NCBI RefSeq assembly: GCF_015356865.1
Contig: NZ_JAAFZA010000099.1
Location: 1 to 36,080, forward strand
Reading direction: 5' to 3'
From: Catenulispora pinisilvae
GTDB taxonomy: Bacteria > Actinomycetota > Actinomycetes > Streptomycetales > Catenulisporaceae
Length of the DNA: 36,080 nt
Under the pieces are notes generated by a model that worked only from the letters and a program-made list of their open reading frames with translations, searched no databases and was not told where the DNA came from. How positions within the stretch are numbered: position 1 is the stretch's first letter; each line of letters begins with the position of its first letter. A program made the translations under genes and the position numbers. Shown one piece after another: positions 6,550 through 13,669 of the stretch.

Positions 6550-7776
6550 TCAGGGGCGCGTGGGGGACACCGCTGCGACGTAGCGCGGGGCGTGGCTGGG
6601 CCAGGAGTGGTGGGCCTCGAACGTGGCGCGCGCGGCGGCGGCGATCTCGGCCCGGGCCGACGGGGCGTCCTTGAGGAAGGCGGCCAGGGAGTCGGCGAAG
6701 GCGCGGGTGGTCATGTCAGTGGCCTGGTAGGCGTGGCCGGCGGTCAGACGGGTGTTCTCGCGCAGGGGACGCAACGCGATCGGGATGCCGCGGGCCATGG
6801 CGTGGGTGACCTTGTTCATCGCGCAGAAGTGGTTGAACGGGTTGTCGGGGTCGGGGACGGCCATCGCGTCGATGCCGCTGAGGAACGCGTCGACGGCGCC
6901 CGGGCCGAGCCAGCCGCGGAAGGTGACCAGCGGATCCAGGCCCAGGCGGGTGGCGTGCGTGCGGGCCGCGGGCAGGGCGGGGCCGTCGCCGGCGACTTCG
7001 ACGCGGAAGCCGGTGACGCCGTCGGTGCGCAGCAGGGCCACGGCGTCCAGGAGATCGGTCAGGCCGTCTTGTTCGCCGATCACGCCCAGGTAGCCGATGA
7101 CGAGATCCGCAGGGTTCGCCGGTACCTCCTCGGCCGCGGTTGCCTCAGCAGTGGTCGTGTTGGTGTCGGGAGCGGGAGCTGCGGGCTCCCGCGCCGGCAC
7201 CTCAGCAGTGCGGATGATCAGCGCGCCGCGTCCGTACCGCCGCAGAATCCGCGCCCGCTGCTCCTCGCTCGGCGTCAGCACGACGTCCGCGGTGGTGATC
7301 ATGCGGTGCTCGGCGGCCAGGAAGAGAGGTGTCAGCCTGCTGAATCCGGCGCGCGAAGCGGCCAGGACCGGGACCACGTCCCGCTGGTCGTACACCGTGC
7401 GGATCCCGTTGCGCCGGGCCCACCACGCGAGCGGGAAGAGCAGGTCCGGCGGGTTGCCGATCTGGAGCATGCGGTGGGTGGTGCGGGACGTGCCCAGGGC
7501 GCGCCGGGCTGCCGCGGCGGCCGCGGAGGCGGTCCACAGCCCCTCGGCCGCGGTGGCGAGCGGGCCCTGGCCCTCGAAGGAACGGAAGCGGACGACGTCG
7601 ATGCCGTCGATCCGCTCGCGCCCGGCCCGGCGCCCGCGGATCGCCGGGCAGATCACCGTGACCCGTGCCCCGTCGTCCCGCAACGCAAGGGCCTGAGACC
7701 ACGCGCGCTGGTCGTCGGGTACCGGCAGATTGAGCAGTACCAGGACAGCGTGCGGTGCTTGTGCGCGTTCGGTCAT
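6550..7776 (-). CDS. glycosyltransferase family 4 (GT-B fold)
   Basis: This 408-residue retaining glycosyltransferase has the two-Rossmann GT-B layout. The N-terminal acceptor half begins HAVLVLLNLPVPDDQRAW and carries VTVICPAIRG. The C-terminal donor half begins near residue 225 with DLVIGYLGVIGEQDGLTDLLDA, then FRGWLGPGAVDAFLSGIDAMAVPDP. In place of the usual EGFG motif it has NHFCAMNKVTHAMARGIPI, where Asn-Lys-Val replaces the classic acidic residues, as seen in some fucosyl- and mannosyl-transferase subgroups. A Pro/Ala/Thr-rich linker (about residues 200-220) joins the halves. ATG 7776 is preceded by GGGGGTGGGG. It lies 57 bp downstream of a GT2 gene on the same strand, so the two probably form one unit. 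Donor and acceptor are unknown. Confidence 0.85.
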   Translation of the reverse strand: MTERAQAPHAVLVLLNLPVPDDQRAWSQALALRDDGARVTVICPAIRGRRAGRERIDGIDVVRFRSFEGQGPLATAAEGLWTASAAAAAARRALGTSRTTHRMLQIGNPPDLLFPLAWWARRNGIRTVYDQRDVVPVLAASRAGFSRLTPLFLAAEHRMITTADVVLTPSEEQRARILRRYGRGALIIRTAEVPAREPAAPAPDTNTTTAEATAAEEVPANPADLVIGYLGVIGEQDGLTDLLDAVALLRTDGVTGFRVEVAGDGPALPAARTHATRLGLDPLVTFRGWLGPGAVDAFLSGIDAMAVPDPDNPFNHFCAMNKVTHAMARGIPIALRPLRENTRLTAGHAYQATDMTTRAFADSLAAFLKDAPSARAEIAAAARATFEAHHSWPSHAPRYVAAVSPTRP

Positions 7777-7833
7777 GACGGCCCCACCCCCTGTGAGCGG
7801 GGCTACCCATGAATCAGGACCCTGACACTTCGA

Positions 7834-8682
7834 TCAAGCTCCTCTGCTGGTGTCGTCCCGCTGCCAGGTCCGGAAGTCCTTGGCGCGTACCGCGCGCCGG
7901 GCCCGCAGTTTGGTCGCGACCGTGACGGCGAGGAACCACGCGACCTTCGGCACGTTGCGCACCGGCGCGGCCGAGGCGATCGCGCGCAGATCGGACAGCG
8001 ACGTGCGGGCCGTGCCGGACGCCGAGGTCAGCGCCGGATCGTCGGCGGCCTGGAGCGTCGAGACCAGGGCGCGGGTCCGGATCCGCAGCAGCGCGCCGAG
8101 CGTCCGCGGCGGATGGACGACCACGGTGGCCTCCGCCACCACCCGGCGCCGGTCGGGTTCGAAGAGCAGCGAGGCGGCCAGGTCGTCGCCGAGCAGGGGC
8201 GGCAAGGCGCGCAGCCGCTCGCAGCCCTCGCGCGAGAGCCCCACCACGCCGCGCCCGAACAGCCCGGCGCGTACCACCGGCAACTCGTCCCACACGTCGT
8301 AGAACCACCGCACGGTCCACGGCAGGCGCTTGGCCGGCATCGCCCGTGACGGACCGACCGCCAGGACGCCCGGATCGTCGAACGCGGCGGCCAGCGCGCG
8401 GACATCGCGTGATCCCAGTTCTACGTCCGCGTCTACATACAGGCGCGGAAACCGTTGCGCGTGTTCGTCCGCCAGCCGCATCGCGGCGTGCTTGTCCGCC
8501 CGCGGAGTTATCAGCACTTTGACGTCGCCGAACGCCGCGGCGATCTCCGCCGTGTCGTCGGCGCAGCCGTTGGCGACGACCCAGATCTCGAATTCCCCCG
8601 GTGCGGCGTCGGCCAGCAGTCCGCTGAGCAGACGTCCGACCACGTTCGCCTCATTGTGCGCGGGGATGACCACGGACACCAT
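7834..8682 (-). CDS. glycosyltransferase family 2
   Basis: This 282-residue GT-A inverting transferase begins MVSVVIPAHNEANVVGRLL, the classic GT2 start. It continues with FEIWVVANGCADDTAEIAA and RFPRLYVDADVELGSRDV, where DAD is the DxD metal and nucleotide-sugar site. The second half has a single acidic patch, GDDLAASLLFEPDRRR, in place of the usual ED catalytic pair. A GTG at 8712 would add ten residues. ATG 8682 is chosen because a promoter (extended -10 GATACT, -35 ATGACG, 17-bp spacer) ends eight bases upstream, giving a leaderless mRNA, and because GT2 domains usually start at this motif. The GT4 gene downstream is co-directional. Confidence 0.87.
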   Translation of the reverse strand: MVSVVIPAHNEANVVGRLLSGLLADAAPGEFEIWVVANGCADDTAEIAAAFGDVKVLITPRADKHAAMRLADEHAQRFPRLYVDADVELGSRDVRALAAAFDDPGVLAVGPSRAMPAKRLPWTVRWFYDVWDELPVVRAGLFGRGVVGLSREGCERLRALPPLLGDDLAASLLFEPDRRRVVAEATVVVHPPRTLGALLRIRTRALVSTLQAADDPALTSASGTARTSLSDLRAIASAAPVRNVPKVAWFLAVTVATKLRARRAVRAKDFRTWQRDDTSRGA

Positions 8683-8690
8683 GACTGGCC

Positions 8691-8719
8691 AGTATCGCAC
8701 CGGAACCCGCACGCGTCAT
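8691..8719 (-). promoter_or_regulatory. candidate leaderless promoter of the GT2 gene
   Basis: On the minus strand ATGACG (complement of 8714-8719) and GATACT (complement of 8691-8696) are separated by exactly 17 bp. TGC immediately upstream of GATACT makes an extended -10. Eight bases separate it from ATG 8682, so the transcript would have almost no leader. Confidence 0.45.
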
Positions 8720-8773
8720 GTCAGCGTTCTGATGCTCTTGTGGGGATGTTTCCTCACTTGGGAGGATGGCCAC

Positions 8774-9904
8774 GTGAGCCGACCTAGGATCTTGGTCATG
8801 GTTTCCGCGGGTTGGTTCCCGCCCTACCTCGAAGAGGTCGCCGCGCAGGCGGAGGCCGGGACGCGTCCGAAGGTGTGGCTCTATGACCTGCCGTACGACC
8901 TGACCGTGCTGGACCAGCGCTTCGTGACCGGGCCTTCGAGGGTGCGCCGGGCGCTCTACCGCAGACTGCCGCTTCCGCTGGCCTTCGCCGTCGAGGCGTT
9001 CCGGGTGCGCAAGCGGTACGACGCGATCTTCGCGTGGGGCGCCGAGGCGGCGAGCCTGCCGCTGGCTCTGGCCTTGCGGTTCACCCGAGGCCGGACGCGG
9101 ACGCCGCTCGTCGTGTTGTACAGCTGGATCTCCTCCGGGGCCAAGGCGAAGCTGCTGCGGTTGGCGTGGCCGGGAATCAAGGCACTGGTTCTCCCGCCGT
9201 CGGCGCAGGCCGAGTTCGCCGTCAAGCAGCTCGGGGTGCCCACGGAGCGGATCACGTCGCCGAAGTGGGTCGTGGACACCGGGTTCTGGAATCCGGAGCT
9301 GGTCGATCCGCAGCCGGCTGAACCGAGGGCGGGCGATCCGAAGCCAGATGATCAGGACACTGTGATGATCTGCTCGGCCGGCCGCGAGATGCGGGACTTC
9401 GCCACCCTGATCGCCGCGCTCGACGGCACCGGCGTCCGCTGCCACATCGCCGGCTCGCTGGTCGCGGGCATGGACGATCGGTGGCGTGCCGAACTCGGCG
9501 ATCGCGGCGAGCGCGTCGGGCTGCCGGAGGGCGTCACCTTCGGGCCGCTGACGCCGGTGGAGATGCGCGATCTCTATGCGCGGTCGCGCTTCGTGGTGCT
9601 CCCGCTGCATCCCAGCGACACCGACCACGGGATCAGCTGCATGATCGAGGCTTTCGCGATGGGGCGTGCGGTGGTCTGCACCCGATTTGACGGGCAGCGG
9701 GACGCGTTGGAGGAAGGCGTCAACGGGGTCTTCGTGCCGGCGCACGACGCGGCGGCGCTGCGTACGGCGATCCTGGAGTTGATCGCGGATCCGGAGCGGG
9801 CTGCCGCGATGGGGCGTGCGGCGCGGCGGGCGGCGGAGGCGGAGTTCGGGATGGCGCGGTGGGTGGCGGCGCTGACGGAGGTGCTTGATGCAGCCGTCGG
9901 CTGA
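8774..9904 (+). CDS. glycosyltransferase family 4 (GT-B fold)
   Basis: This 376-residue protein starts VSRPRILVMVSAGWFPPYLEEV, with the N-terminal acceptor domain to about residue 190. The donor domain follows with MICSAGREMRDFATLIAALDG, FGPLTPVEMRDLYARSRFVVLPL and HGISCMIEAFAMGRAVV, whose Glu is the conserved donor-binding residue of GT4. GVNGVFVPAHDAAALRTAI is the usual C-terminal block. GTG 8774 is chosen over longer in-frame starts because GGGAGG (8760-8765) precedes it by eight bases and homology begins there. It is divergent from the GT2 gene at 8682. It overlaps the next GT2 gene by 17 bp, so translation is probably coupled. Sugar specificity is unknown. Confidence 0.88.
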   Translation: MSRPRILVMVSAGWFPPYLEEVAAQAEAGTRPKVWLYDLPYDLTVLDQRFVTGPSRVRRALYRRLPLPLAFAVEAFRVRKRYDAIFAWGAEAASLPLALALRFTRGRTRTPLVVLYSWISSGAKAKLLRLAWPGIKALVLPPSAQAEFAVKQLGVPTERITSPKWVVDTGFWNPELVDPQPAEPRAGDPKPDDQDTVMICSAGREMRDFATLIAALDGTGVRCHIAGSLVAGMDDRWRAELGDRGERVGLPEGVTFGPLTPVEMRDLYARSRFVVLPLHPSDTDHGISCMIEAFAMGRAVVCTRFDGQRDALEEGVNGVFVPAHDAAALRTAILELIADPERAAAMGRAARRAAEAEFGMARWVAALTEVLDAAVG

Positions 9905-10910
9905 GGGCTTGCCCGCCGAGGATCTGGCGACCGAGGCAATGTCGACCGAGGCAATGTCGACCGAGGAAATATCGGCTGAGGACGTGTCGGCGCAGGAGCT
10001 GCCCGGGGCCGTGCTGGTCGTCGTCACCTGGAACAGCGCCGATGTCCTGCCGGGGCTGCTGGAATCGCTGGCCTTCGGCATGGTCGGGCTGCGCTGGCGA
10101 CTGGTGGTCGCCGACAACGACTCCGCCGATGGGACGGCTGACCTTGTGCGGACGGAAGCGCCGGACGCGCTGCTGGTCCAGACCGGGCGTAATGCCGGCT
10201 ACGCCGCCGCGATCAATGCGGCGCTCGATGCGGTCGGCCCCCTGGATAAGGGGACTGACGCGGTGCTGGTCTGCAACCCGGATATCCGTATGGAGCCGGG
10301 GTGCGGGGCAGCGCTGGTGCGTGGACTGGAGCGGTCGGGGACGGGGATCACCGCGCCGGCGCTGTTCGACGGCGACGGCCGGATGATCAGGACCTTGCGA
10401 CGCGAGCCGAGCCCGCTGCGGCTGTTGGGCGAGATGGTTCTGGGGGCGCATCGTTCCGGACGGTTCGCGGCGCTCGGGGAGCAGGTGGCCGATCCGCACG
10501 CGTACTCCGGGCCGACGCGGGCGGACTGGGTGGCCGGGTCGCTGATGGCGTTGTCGCGGGAGTGCGTTGAGGCGTGCGGGCCGTGGGACGAGTCCTTCTT
10601 CCTCTATTCGGAGGAGACGGAGTACGCCTTGCGCGCTCGGAGCTGTGGGTTCGCGACCCGGCTGGCGCCGGATGCGGTCGCGGTCCACCTGGAGGGTGAG
10701 GCCGCGGTTTCGCCGAGGCTGTGGACGTTGCTGACGGTGAACCGGGTGCGGCTGTATCGGCGGACGCATGGCGCGGTCGCCGTCGCGGCGTTCTGGAGTG
10801 CGTTGGTGTTGCGGGAGGGGTCGCGGGCGCTGTTGGGGCGGGCTAGTAGTCGGGCGGCGGTGCGGGCTTTGGTGAGTCCGGCTCGCATGCGGGCCAAGCC
10901 AGGCCCCTGA
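9888..10910 (+). CDS. glycosyltransferase family 2, rhamnosyltransferase-like (WbbL/RfbF type)
   Basis: This 340-residue GT-A transferase has VLVVVTWNSADVLPGLLESL at the N-terminal strand and VVADNDSADGTADLV next. NAGYAAAINAAL and CNPDIRMEPGC follow, where NPD replaces DxD as in rhamnosyltransferases. WVAGSLMALSRECVEACGPW and DESFFLYSEETEYALRARSCG form the acceptor-side region with the catalytic acidic residues. The first 40 residues are a non-homologous tail made of six pentapeptide-like units (AEDLA, TEAMS, TEAMS, TEEIS, AEDVS, AQELP). ATG 9888 is preferred over TTG 9885 because GGAGGT (9877-9882) is five bases away. It overlaps the preceding GT4 gene. It ends 2 bp from the convergent PHP gene. 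A rhamnose or related deoxysugar donor is a guess. Confidence 0.87.
   Translation: MQPSAEGLPAEDLATEAMSTEAMSTEEISAEDVSAQELPGAVLVVVTWNSADVLPGLLESLAFGMVGLRWRLVVADNDSADGTADLVRTEAPDALLVQTGRNAGYAAAINAALDAVGPLDKGTDAVLVCNPDIRMEPGCGAALVRGLERSGTGITAPALFDGDGRMIRTLRREPSPLRLLGEMVLGAHRSGRFAALGEQVADPHAYSGPTRADWVAGSLMALSRECVEACGPWDESFFLYSEETEYALRARSCGFATRLAPDAVAVHLEGEAAVSPRLWTLLTVNRVRLYRRTHGAVAVAAFWSALVLREGSRALLGRASSRAAVRALVSPARMRAKPGP
9915..10004 (+). repeat. 15-bp tandem repeat encoding pentapeptides
   Basis: Six consecutive 15-bp units encode AEDLA-TEAMS-TEAMS-TEEIS-AEDVS-AQELP. Units 2 and 3 (9930-9944, 9945-9959) are identical; the others diverge. The unit is a whole number of codons, so copy changes would keep the reading frame. 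It forms the acidic N-terminal tail of the GT2 protein. Confidence 0.8.
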
Positions 10911-10912
10911 CG

Positions 10913-11653
10913 TCAGCCGCGCTTCTTCAGCGCGGCTCGGAGGGTGCGGGCGGCGACGGCGCGTGCGGCCTCGGCGGCGGCGAGGGCCAGGCCGCCGATG
11001 CCCGAGGTCAGTCGGAGAGCCGAGCGGCTGAACGCCAGCGGTTCGAAGTCTCCTTCTCTGAGCGCGTCCTCGACCGTCATGCGGGTCGCGGGGCCGGCCA
11101 ACGTCAGCTCCATCGCCAGAGGGAAGAACTGGCGGGCGCCGTGGAAGTCGAGTGCCACGAAGGGCGGGAGGCCCAGGTTCCGGGCGTAGGCGCGGGCTTC
11201 GCGGTTCGGGGCCCAGCCGTCGTACTTGCGGTTCCAGATCTCGACGGCGGTCAGATCCTTGGCCCAGGCCGGGTCGAAGCGGCGCCAGGCGTTGCGGCGC
11301 CAGGGGTGGGCGAAGACGGCGATGCCGTTCGCCTCGCGGGTGTGGGTCAGGACGTCGGCTATGTCAGGGGTTTGGCTGAGGAACGGGACGTCGCCCCACA
11401 CCGGGATGTGGACGACGTTGTCGGCGTCGTTGTACTCCAGGCCGGGGACGACGAGGACGCCGTCTTGCGAGGCGGCGGCGCAGGCTTGCACATACTCGCT
11501 CCACTTGGCCGGCGTGAAGGTGCGGCTGTGCTCGCACATCAACAGGACGCTGCGACCGCGCTTGCGGAAGGCCGCGGCGAGGCGGTCGAGCGGCCAGGTG
11601 GCGTCGTCGGACCACTCGGAGTGCAGGTGGGCCACCGCGCGGACCTTGGTCAC
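10913..11653 (-). CDS. PHP-domain metal-dependent phosphoesterase-like protein
   Basis: This 246-residue protein has the PHP signature: HLHSEWSD (His9, His11, Asp16), CEHSR (Glu41, His42), PGLEYND (Glu73), VHIPVWG (His82), AHPWRR (His116) and LDFHG (Asp169, His171). These match the metal-binding positions of PHP phosphoesterases such as histidinol phosphatase and the YciV/TrpH group. The active site appears complete, so it probably hydrolyses a phosphate ester or anhydride. GTG 11653 overlaps the ATP-grasp stop in a GTGA quartet (11650-11653), and CGGAGC lies just upstream; in-frame codons further upstream fall inside the ATP-grasp gene. Strict coupling implies the two act together. The substrate is unknown. 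Confidence 0.85.
   Translation of the reverse strand: MTKVRAVAHLHSEWSDDATWPLDRLAAAFRKRGRSVLLMCEHSRTFTPAKWSEYVQACAAASQDGVLVVPGLEYNDADNVVHIPVWGDVPFLSQTPDIADVLTHTREANGIAVFAHPWRRNAWRRFDPAWAKDLTAVEIWNRKYDGWAPNREARAYARNLGLPPFVALDFHGARQFFPLAMELTLAGPATRMTVEDALREGDFEPLAFSRSALRLTSGIGGLALAAAEAARAVAARTLRAALKKRG
10915..10937. terminator. hairpin at the end of convergent genes
   Basis: AGCCGCGC (10915-10922), a 7-base loop and GCGCGGCT (10930-10937) form a perfect 8-bp stem. It begins five bases after the GT2 stop and lies in the last codons of the convergent PHP gene. The two stops are separated by only CG, making a TGACGTCA palindrome. It likely terminates the rightward GT transcript. Confidence 0.55.
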
Positions 11654-12816
11654 GATGCGCTCCGTTTCATGCGCTTCATGCGGGTCGTGGCGGTCATGCG
11701 GGCGGCTTGGGCGGCGAGGGTGGAGCGGGTGTCGCGCCAGAAGACGCGGTGTTCGCCGGGGCGGAGGTTGTACCAGCGGTCGGCGCGGGAGGGGCGCAGC
11801 GCGGCCAGGGTCGCGGCCCGGCCGGGCCAGGGGCCGGGGTAGTCGGCGATCGGGCCGCGCAGGACGGCGGCGAGGTGGATCAGCTCTCGGCCGAGGTGGC
11901 GGCAGAGGATGTGGGGCGGTTCGGGGTCGGGGGCTTCGGGAACGAAGGCCGGGTCGAGGGCTTGCTCGACGGCCCAGTCCGGATAGGCGAAGCCGCGGCG
12001 TGTCGCCAGGGCCATGCTGCCCCAGGGGCGGCCGTTGATCTCCATGAACCACGGGGTCCCGGCGCCGTCGCGGAGGAGTTCGAGCATGAACATGCCGCGC
12101 CAGCCGACGTTGGCGAGGAGCCTTTCGGCACGTCGGCGGACGTCCTCGTCGACCGGGACCGAGCGGCAGGCGCTGGAGGCCGAGCCGCGGGGATCGGCCA
12201 TGCGGACGCGGCGGTGGGCGCTCCAGGCGCGGACGCCGTCGGGCGTCGCGAAGCCGAAGACGCCCTCGCCGGTGCCGGTGAGGTGCTGTTGGACCAGGAC
12301 CGGGCCGGCGAGGGCTTCAGTGGCGCGGGCGATGTCGGCCTCGGTATTGGCGACGCGACCGCCGGGGCGTATCAGCTTATTGTCTTTCTCGACGGCGGCC
12401 AGCGCGGCTTTGACGATCCAGGGTCCGGTCTCGCTGTGCGCGGGAACCGCGAAGCCGACCTCAGCGGCAGCCTCGACTTGGAGGCGCTTGTCGAGAGCGA
12501 AGGCGGCCTCCTTGCCGGTGGGCCCGGCCACGCGCAGATCGGTGCGGTCCGCGACCCAGACGGCGAGGTCGTCGAGCGGGAGCACGACGGCGGTGCCGAG
12601 GCGGCGCGCGAGGTTGACGACGTCGGCGACGCAGGCCGCGGCATCCTCCTCGGGCGCGGTGACCGGCACGACGCGGACCCGGCGCGAGGCGGCGAGCGGC
12701 GGCGAGGTGCCGCGCCGGGCGAAGGCGAAGACCTCGTGGCCGGCGTCGGCCAGGGACCAGGCGGACTCGATCGCGGCGAAGGCGTCGGCGAAGCCGATGA
12801 GGACGCGGGTGCTCAT
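11650..12816 (-). CDS. ATP-grasp ligase-like protein
   Basis: This 388-residue protein has an N-terminal Rossmann-like preATP-grasp domain (STRVLIGFADAFAAIESAW). The ATP-grasp region follows: AFALDKRLQVEAAAEVGFAV, WIVKAALAAV with the ATP-binding lysine, VLVQQHLTGTGEGVFGF, and MFMLELLRDGAGTPWFMEIN followed by GRPWGSM, which holds the Glu/Asn metal ligands. It should activate a carboxylate through acyl phosphate and join it to an amine or other nucleophile. Similar carbamoyl-phosphate-synthase-like ATP-grasp proteins occur in polysaccharide and natural-product loci. ATG 12816 has only a weak ribosome site. It overlaps the PHP gene by 4 bp. The C-terminus is Arg/Lys/Met-rich. Likely jobs are amidation of a uronic acid or amino-acyl decoration of the polymer, both inferred. 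Confidence 0.85.
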   Translation of the reverse strand: MSTRVLIGFADAFAAIESAWSLADAGHEVFAFARRGTSPPLAASRRVRVVPVTAPEEDAAACVADVVNLARRLGTAVVLPLDDLAVWVADRTDLRVAGPTGKEAAFALDKRLQVEAAAEVGFAVPAHSETGPWIVKAALAAVEKDNKLIRPGGRVANTEADIARATEALAGPVLVQQHLTGTGEGVFGFATPDGVRAWSAHRRVRMADPRGSASSACRSVPVDEDVRRRAERLLANVGWRGMFMLELLRDGAGTPWFMEINGRPWGSMALATRRGFAYPDWAVEQALDPAFVPEAPDPEPPHILCRHLGRELIHLAAVLRGPIADYPGPWPGRAATLAALRPSRADRWYNLRPGEHRVFWRDTRSTLAAQAARMTATTRMKRMKRSAS

Positions 12817-12965
12817 GCGGGACGGCTCGCTTCCGCGGTGGGGGTGGATGGCGCGGCAAGACTGCGGAGACTGGTTGCCAGAGTGCAGCGGCCGATGCGC
12901 TGGACGGGCTGGCGGTGTGGTTGCGGAGGCTCGATCGCAGATAGTGTGCCCTGGCTCTGGCGACC

Positions 12966-12990
12966 GGCTGCGAGGCAGGAACTCGCAGCC
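12966..12990 (-). terminator. strong hairpin after the deacetylase gene
   Basis: GGCTGCGAG (12966-12974), a 7-base loop and CTCGCAGCC (12982-12990) form a perfect 9-bp stem. It starts four bases past the deacetylase stop in the direction of transcription. The 178-bp gap 12817-12994 holds no gene. The hairpin probably separates the GT2-deacetylase unit from the ATP-grasp-PHP unit or lowers readthrough. Confidence 0.6.
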
Positions 12991-12994
12991 CGCC

Positions 12995-13669
12995 TCATCG
13001 CCAGGCCTTCACCATCAGCACCGCGCGATCCAGCACCCGCCCCGAGGCGGTGCGCGGCGCCAGCATCCGCGCTCGCACCGATTCCGGGGTGTCCGCCGCC
13101 TCGACGCTGTAGCGCGGCTGCAACCAGCTCCCGCTGTGGGCGGGGCGGGCGTCGCTGGTGAACACCGTGCGGTAGCCGGCTGTGCGCAGTGATAGCAGGA
13201 CCTTGCGGTTGTAGGCGCCGAAGGGGCAGGCGGCTGTGTCGACCGGGATGCCGATCGTGGTGGCGATGCGGGCGCGTGCGTCGTGGAGTTCGGTGTGCTG
13301 GTCTGCGGTGTTGTTGTGGGTCCAGGGGCGGTGGGCGGCGCCGTGGGTGCCGATTCCCATGCCGGCGGCGGCGAGGGCTCGCAGGGTGTCTTCGTCGAGG
13401 TTGCCGGGGGTGCCGAGGCGGTCGGCTATCGGGAAGAAGTCGGCTGTGAGGCCTCGTTCCTGGAGGGCCGGCAGGGCTATCGCGGCGTCGGAGGCGTTGC
13501 CGTCGTCGAAGCTCAGGCGGATGGTGTCGCGGTGGGCGGCGCACAGGTCCAGGACGCGGAGGAACGCCGATTCCGTGACCCAGTAACGGTGTTCGTCCGG
13601 TTCGCGCTCTGGGCCGTTCGGGTTGCCGATTCCGTGGAACGAGATGTTCCTCAGCTCTGTCCCGCTCAC
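12995..13669 (-). CDS. polysaccharide deacetylase (NodB/CE4 family)
   Basis: This 224-residue metal-dependent deacetylase of the NodB homology fold would remove N- or O-acetyl groups from a glycan. Motif 1 is LSFDDGNASD (Asp55, Asp56). Motif 2 is GTHGAAHRPW, with metal ligands His109 and His113. Motif 3 is the ACPFGAYNRKVL region. The C-terminal half is short for the family. No signal peptide or membrane segment is visible, so it should act on a cytoplasmic, lipid-linked or nucleotide-bound sugar. GTG 13669 overlaps the stop of the upstream GT2 gene in GTGA (13666-13669), with GAGGAGGG about a dozen bases before it. Coupling to that GT2 suggests it deacetylates the sugar that GT2 transfers. 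Confidence 0.86.
   Translation of the reverse strand: MSGTELRNISFHGIGNPNGPEREPDEHRYWVTESAFLRVLDLCAAHRDTIRLSFDDGNASDAAIALPALQERGLTADFFPIADRLGTPGNLDEDTLRALAAAGMGIGTHGAAHRPWTHNNTADQHTELHDARARIATTIGIPVDTAACPFGAYNRKVLLSLRTAGYRTVFTSDARPAHSGSWLQPRYSVEAADTPESVRARMLAPRTASGRVLDRAVLMVKAWR

Noticed and set aside
4239-6674. 811-codon open frame, plus strand
   Set aside because: Runs through the MFS and sirtuin genes in another frame; its Arg/Gly-rich translation has no motifs, while both overlapped genes have complete family signatures.
8330-8773. Upstream extension of the GT4 frame
   Set aside because: Antisense to the divergent GT2; GTG 8774 has a good ribosome site and GT4 homology begins there.
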